Source: Bog-473 sp963701955 (GTDB taxonomy: Bacteria; Actinomycetota; Acidimicrobiia; Acidimicrobiales; RAAP-2). From it: a stretch of DNA of 64,000 nucleotides. The stretch is from contig OY969694.1 in assembly GCA_963701955.1 (NCBI GenBank), positions 62,001 to 126,000 on the forward strand, written 5' to 3'. Position 1 is the stretch's first letter. Each line of letters opens with the position of its first letter. Shown in pieces: positions 61,019 through 64,000 of this stretch. The notes under the pieces are model-generated. The model did no database searches. It was given only the letters and a program-made list of their open reading frames with translations, and was not told where the DNA came from. The position numbers and the translations under genes were made by a program.

Positions 61019-61540
61019 ATGCACCCCACCGAAACGATCGATCGCGACAGCATGCGCGACGACATCCCCGCGTTCCGTCCCGGCGACACCGTCAAGGTCC
61101 ACGTGCGGGTGGTCGAGGGCAACCGGGAGCGGGTCCAGGTGTTCCAGGGTGCGGTGATGCGGCGACAGGGCGGGGGCGTCCAGGAGACGTTCACCGTGCG
61201 CAAGGTGAGCTTCGGGGTCGGGGTCGAGCGAACGTTTCCCGTGCATTCGCCGACCATCGCCAGGATCGAGGTCACGACGCTCGGTGACGTCCGGCGCGCC
61301 AAGCTCTACTACCTGCGGGACCGGCACGGGAAGGCAGCCAAGATCAAGGAGCGGCGCGTCCCCCGGGGCAAGGCGGCCGCGGCCGCCCAGGACCTGGTCG
61401 ACAACGACGCGGTCGTCGACGACGAGACGCTGGTGGACGACGAGACGCTGGTCGACGACGAGACGCTGGTCGACGACGAGGTCGCCATGGAGGCCGAGGT
61501 CGGTGGGTCTGACGAAGTCGAGGAGGCCACCGGCGAGTAG
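61019..61540 (+). CDS. rplS: 50S ribosomal protein L19 with acidic repeat tail
   Basis: A 173-residue protein. The first 115 residues are normal L19: FRPGDTVKVHVRVVEGNRERVQVFQGAVMRRQGGGVQETFTVRKVSFGVGVERTFPVHSPTI and RRAKLYYLRDRHGKAAKIKERR. The C-terminus adds about 45 acidic residues built from a DDETLV repeat encoded by an 18-base tandem repeat. ATG 61019 follows GAAGGA. The acidic tail is unexpected for a protein that binds RNA at the subunit interface. Confidence 0.95.
   Translation: MHPTETIDRDSMRDDIPAFRPGDTVKVHVRVVEGNRERVQVFQGAVMRRQGGGVQETFTVRKVSFGVGVERTFPVHSPTIARIEVTTLGDVRRAKLYYLRDRHGKAAKIKERRVPRGKAAAAAQDLVDNDAVVDDETLVDDETLVDDETLVDDEVAMEAEVGGSDEVEEATGE
61418..61480 (+). repeat. 18-base tandem repeat in rplS
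   Basis: gacgacgagacgctggt begins at 61418, 61436 (one change) and 61454, with a partial fourth copy at 61472. It encodes repeated DDETLV in the L19 tail. Confidence 0.9.
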
Positions 61541-61552
61541 GGCCGCCGTCCG

Positions 61553-61846
61553 GTGAGCGAGGAGGACCTCGAGCGCTACGAGTCCGAGATCGAGCTCGGG
61601 CTGGTTCAGGAGTATCGGGCCGTCCTGCCTGTCTTCTCGTATGTGATCGAGACCGAGCGCCGGTTCTACCTGGCCAACGACGTCTCGCTGAACGTTCGTT
61701 CCGACACGACCCCGGCATGTATCGAGCTCGAGCTGCGTGACGCCTGGGTGTGGGACATGTACCGCCCTGCCCGCTTCGTTCCCGAGGTGCGGGTCGTCAC
61801 GTTCCGGGACGTCAACATCGAGCGCCTGCCCGAACAGGAGCTGTGA
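61553..61846 (+). CDS. DUF2469 family protein
   Basis: A 97-residue protein of the actinobacterial DUF2469 family: MSEEDLERYESEIELGLVQEYRAVLPVFSYVIETERRFYLAN, with conserved DAWVWDMYRPARFVPEVRVVTFRDVNIE. The function is unknown, but the gene is nearly always found between rplS and yraN. In related genomes lepB and rnhB usually lie here too; they are absent from this stretch. GTG 61553 is the start. Confidence 0.9.
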   Translation: MSEEDLERYESEIELGLVQEYRAVLPVFSYVIETERRFYLANDVSLNVRSDTTPACIELELRDAWVWDMYRPARFVPEVRVVTFRDVNIERLPEQEL

Positions 61847-61882
61847 CGGGAACCTGAGCTCCTCGGGCGACCGTTCCCCGGC

Positions 61883-62242
61883 ATGGGAGAGGGCCGCATG
61901 CGGCTCGGTCGCCGCGGGGAGCAGGCGGTCGCGCAGTGGTACGCCGAGCACGGCTACGAGGTGCTGACCCGGAATTGGCGGTGTGGGCAGGGCGAGATCG
62001 ATCTCCTCTGTGCGCGGGCCGACACCCCGTCTTCCACGACGCTCGTCGTCTGTGAGGTCAAGGCCAGAACCTCGCACTCGTTCGGGCATCCCCTCGAGGC
62101 GGTGACCCCGACGAAGCAGCGGCGGCTCCGGCGGCTGGCCACCGCCTACCTGCACAGCCAGGTGCGGCACTACGACCACGTCCGTTTCGATGTCGCCGGG
62201 GTCACCGGGCACGAGCTCCACGTCGTGGAGGATGCCTTCTGA
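61883..62242 (+). CDS. yraN: YraN/UPF0102 family endonuclease-like protein
   Basis: A 119-residue protein with a restriction-endonuclease-like fold. It has RRGEQAVAQWYAEHGYEVLTRNWRCGQGEIDLLCAR, with the GEIDL motif, then VVCEVKARTSHSFGHPLEAVTPTKQRRL containing the EVK motif. These match the metal-binding acidic residues of the family. Role unknown, possibly in recombination or repair. ATG 61883 or 61898 could be the start. Confidence 0.9.
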   Translation: MGEGRMRLGRRGEQAVAQWYAEHGYEVLTRNWRCGQGEIDLLCARADTPSSTTLVVCEVKARTSHSFGHPLEAVTPTKQRRLRRLATAYLHSQVRHYDHVRFDVAGVTGHELHVVEDAF

Positions 62243-62280
62243 GGCTCTGGCCGGGCACGAACTGGTTGCGAGGACCCCGG

Positions 62281-62286
62281 TAAGGT
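62281..62286 (+). promoter_or_regulatory. Putative leaderless -10 element of the enoyl-CoA hydratase gene
   Basis: TAAGGT is followed by 8 bases and ATG 62295; no Shine-Dalgarno sequence is present. Confidence 0.45.
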
Positions 62287-62294
62287 CATGTGCC

Positions 62295-63077
62295 ATGGAA
62301 ACCCTCATTGTGGAGCGCAAGGACGGTGTGGTCACCGTCACCATGAACCGTCCCGAGCGCAAGAACGCCCTCAACAACCAACTCATGATCGACCTGACCC
62401 AGGTGTTCGTCGAGATCGAGCAGAACCTCGAAGACCGGGCCATGGTGCTGACAGGAGCGGGTGAAGCCTTCTGCTCGGGCGCCGACCTGACCGATCCCCG
62501 CGGGCCCGTGCTCGACACCTCGCGCCCGCCACTGGTGCGCATGCGCCGCCTCGGCGATCTCGCCCTCTCGCTCCACCGGCTGTCCAAGCCGACGATCGCC
62601 AAGGTGGACGGCGTCGCGGTGGGTGCTGGTTGCTCGCTCGCACTCGGGTGTGACCTCGTTGTGTGCAGCGACCGGGCACGCCTGTCGATGGTCTTCTCCA
62701 AGCGCGGGTTGTCGCTGGACAACGGAGCGTCGTGGCAGCTGCCACGCCTGGTGGGCATGGCCCGAGCCAAGGAGATCGCGCTGCTCGGCGGGACCTTCAG
62801 CGGTGAGGAAGCCGCGGCAATGGGCCTCGTGAACCGGGCCTTGCCGATCGCAGAGCTCGACGGCTTCGTCGACGCGTGGGCGAGCGAACTGGCCCTTGGC
62901 CCGCCGCAGGCCATGTCGATGACCAAGACCCTGCTCAATGCCTCTTCCATGGCATCGATGGAGCAGGCCCTGGAGAACGAGGCCCGCTGTCAGGCCATGA
63001 ACTTCGACGCTGCGGACGCGGCAGAAGCCCTCGCTGCGTTCAAGGAGAAGCGGGCACCGGTCTTCACCGGGCGCTGA
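62295..63077 (+). CDS. Enoyl-CoA hydratase/isomerase family protein
   Basis: A 260-residue crotonase-fold enzyme. It has TVTMNRPERKNALNNQLM at the start, the oxyanion-hole segment LTGAGEAFCSGADLTD near residue 55-70, and KPTIAKVDGVAVGAGCSLALGCDLVVCSDRARLSMVFSKRGLSLD. The positions of the two catalytic glutamates of classical hydratase are not clearly conserved (LDNGASWQLPRLVG), so the exact reaction may be isomerisation or another crotonase reaction. ATG 62295 fits the leaderless promoter. Confidence 0.88.
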   Translation: METLIVERKDGVVTVTMNRPERKNALNNQLMIDLTQVFVEIEQNLEDRAMVLTGAGEAFCSGADLTDPRGPVLDTSRPPLVRMRRLGDLALSLHRLSKPTIAKVDGVAVGAGCSLALGCDLVVCSDRARLSMVFSKRGLSLDNGASWQLPRLVGMARAKEIALLGGTFSGEEAAAMGLVNRALPIAELDGFVDAWASELALGPPQAMSMTKTLLNASSMASMEQALENEARCQAMNFDAADAAEALAAFKEKRAPVFTGR

Positions 63078-63125
63078 GCGGCTGGCACACATATGGTTCG
63101 GTGAGCCGAGAGAACCAGTCGCTAG

Positions 63126-63131
63126 TAGCGT
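63126..63131 (+). promoter_or_regulatory. Putative leaderless -10 element of the NfeD-like gene
   Basis: TAGCGT is followed by 7 bases and GTG 63139, favouring that GTG over the one at 63130. Confidence 0.45.
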
Positions 63132-63138
63132 GGGGTCC

Positions 63139-63348
63139 GTGCTCAGCGGCGTTCAGGGCATGATCGGCGACACGGCACTGGTCACCAAGGCGATCGAGGG
63201 TGCGCACCGGCCCGGGCGCATCCGCGCCCGGGGTGAGGAGTGGCTGGCCATTCCCCTCGACCCTGATGAGACCATCCCGATCGGGACCGACGTCGTCGTC
63301 GCGGACGTCGAACGAGGGCTACTCGTGGTTTACGCCGTGGACACATAG
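63139..63348 (+). CDS. NfeD-like C-terminal OB-fold protein
   Basis: A 69-residue protein with the NfeD C-terminal OB-fold pattern: MIGDTALVTKAIEGAHRPGRIRARGEEW, then PIGTDVVVADVERGLLVVYAVD. It has no membrane helix and no protease domain, so it is the minimal NfeD type. It is followed after 28 bases by an SPFH gene; NfeD and stomatin-like proteins are a conserved pair that acts on membrane organisation. GTG 63130 is the alternative start. Confidence 0.8.
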   Translation: MLSGVQGMIGDTALVTKAIEGAHRPGRIRARGEEWLAIPLDPDETIPIGTDVVVADVERGLLVVYAVDT

Positions 63349-63376
63349 AGTCCGGTACAGAGGAAAGAGGCTTCCA

Positions 63377-64000
63377 ATGCTCGCATCGGCCGGAGAACTG
63401 CTCGGAATCATCGTCGTCGCAGCGCTGGCGGGCATCGGGCTGGTCACCCTGTTCGCGTCGCGCTTCATCAAGATCGTGCAGCAGGGCAGCGTCGGGGTCG
63501 TCAAGCGCCTCGGTGAGTTCAAGGCCGTCCAGCAACCTGGCCTGCACATCCTGGCGCCCTTCATCGACCGCATGGAGAAGGTCGACGTCCGCGAGTTCCC
63601 GATGACCGGTGACCAGCAGGCGGTCATCACCAAGGACAACGTATCGCTCCAGGTCAGCGCCACCATCTTCTGCCAGGTGATCGACGTCAGGTCGGCGCTG
63701 TTCGAGATCAACGACTTCCAGCTGGCGGTCGACCAGCTGTCGCGCACGGCGCTGCGCGCCGTCTTCGGCGAACTCTCGCTGGACCAGGCGTTGTCCGAGC
63801 GCGAGATGATCAACAGCCGCATGCAGGACCACATGGCCGACCCCACGGCCAAGTGGGGCGTGCGGCTGAACCGGATCGAGATCCTCGACATCACCCCACC
63901 CATGAACGTGGTGCAGGCGATGTCCGAGCAGAAGGAGGCCGAGCAGCACAAACGCGCCCTGATCTTGAAGTCCGAGGGCGAGCAGCAGGCGGCAGTGAAC
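63377..64000 (+). CDS. SPFH domain / stomatin-like protein (partial)
   Basis: The first 208 residues of a membrane protein that runs off the window. One N-terminal helix (GIIVVAALAGIGLVTLFASRF) is followed by the SPFH/Band 7 domain: IVQQGSVGVVKRLGEFKAVQQPGLHILAPFIDRMEKVDVREF, DNVSLQVSATIFCQVIDV, LSRTALRAVFGELSLDQALSER and VRLNRIEILDITPP. The visible end, EAEQHKRALILKSEGEQQAA, begins the coiled coil. ATG 63377 is preceded by AGGAAAGAGG. It forms the stomatin partner of the NfeD-like gene. Confidence 0.93.
   Translation, partial: MLASAGELLGIIVVAALAGIGLVTLFASRFIKIVQQGSVGVVKRLGEFKAVQQPGLHILAPFIDRMEKVDVREFPMTGDQQAVITKDNVSLQVSATIFCQVIDVRSALFEINDFQLAVDQLSRTALRAVFGELSLDQALSEREMINSRMQDHMADPTAKWGVRLNRIEILDITPPMNVVQAMSEQKEAEQHKRALILKSEGEQQAAVN

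Overview
The window is GC-rich actinobacterial DNA. A WhiB regulator, a SepIVA-like gene between coaD and the DUF177 gene, DUF2469 and DUF3501 genes, GTP-type PEP carboxykinase and frequent GTG/TTG starts all point there. A cell-surface repeat of the GYWLVASDGGIFSY type (positions 1-173) and many apparently leaderless promoters fit the class Acidimicrobiia best. That placement is an inference; no 16S gene is present. At least seven genes carry one-base frame breaks, mostly one extra base in a G or C run. The affected genes include smc and ftsY, so the sequence looks like an imperfectly polished assembly.

Layout. Positions 1-9915 form a surface and envelope region: the end of a repeat-containing secreted protein, a polysaccharide flippase, an ATP-grasp ligase, a flavin monooxygenase, two SAM methyltransferases, a secreted PHI-1/EXORDIUM-like protein with three Ig-like repeats, and a membrane-anchored GH16 glycanase. 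Positions 10226-17219 hold an FtsX-like ABC permease, the RNase P RNA gene (minus strand), xseAB, a metallo-hydrolase and a ferredoxin-reductase-type flavoprotein. An IS3-family remnant follows (17458-17850). Next is a translationally coupled glpD / AGPS-like oxidase / glpK operon (18259-22936).

Positions 23042-28241 contain DUF3293, a hypothetical acidic protein, pyrE, and a Fur/PerR regulator with a palindromic operator over its own promoter. The regulator leads into a rubrerythrin / HdrD-like Fe-S protein / DUF3501 cassette, then a WhiB gene. Positions 28270-41871 are mixed metabolism and envelope: LytR-CpsA-Psr, acyl-CoA dehydrogenase, trpD, galK, a CoA-transferase/racemase, a decayed AsnC/RAM gene, an MFS transporter, pckG, thiL, a large secreted protein with a PEP-CTERM-like tail, and a DUF2510-type membrane protein.

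Positions 41973-62242 are the conserved bacterial housekeeping cluster: rpmB (opposite strand), fakA-like, recG, rsmD, coaD, sepIVA-like, yceD, rpmF, plsX, acpP, rnc, mutM, smc, ftsY, an FKBP lipoprotein (opposite strand), ffh, rpsP, khpA, rimM, trmD, rplS, DUF2469 and yraN. It links ribosome maturation, the signal recognition particle, fatty-acid and phospholipid initiation and chromosome organisation. The window ends with an enoyl-CoA hydratase, a short NfeD-like protein and the start of an SPFH/stomatin gene.

Three sequence-level patterns stand out. TANNNT hexamers lie 6-9 bases before many start codons with no Shine-Dalgarno sequence (leaderless transcription). Short tandem duplications with periods of 14-22 bases recur at gene ends and in linkers. 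Many neighbouring genes overlap by four bases (ATGA, GTGA and one CTGA). No tRNA, CRISPR array or intact mobile element was found. I did not find a convincing new multi-gene system; the best leads are the peroxide-defence cassette, the surface proteins and the tandem-repeat pattern.
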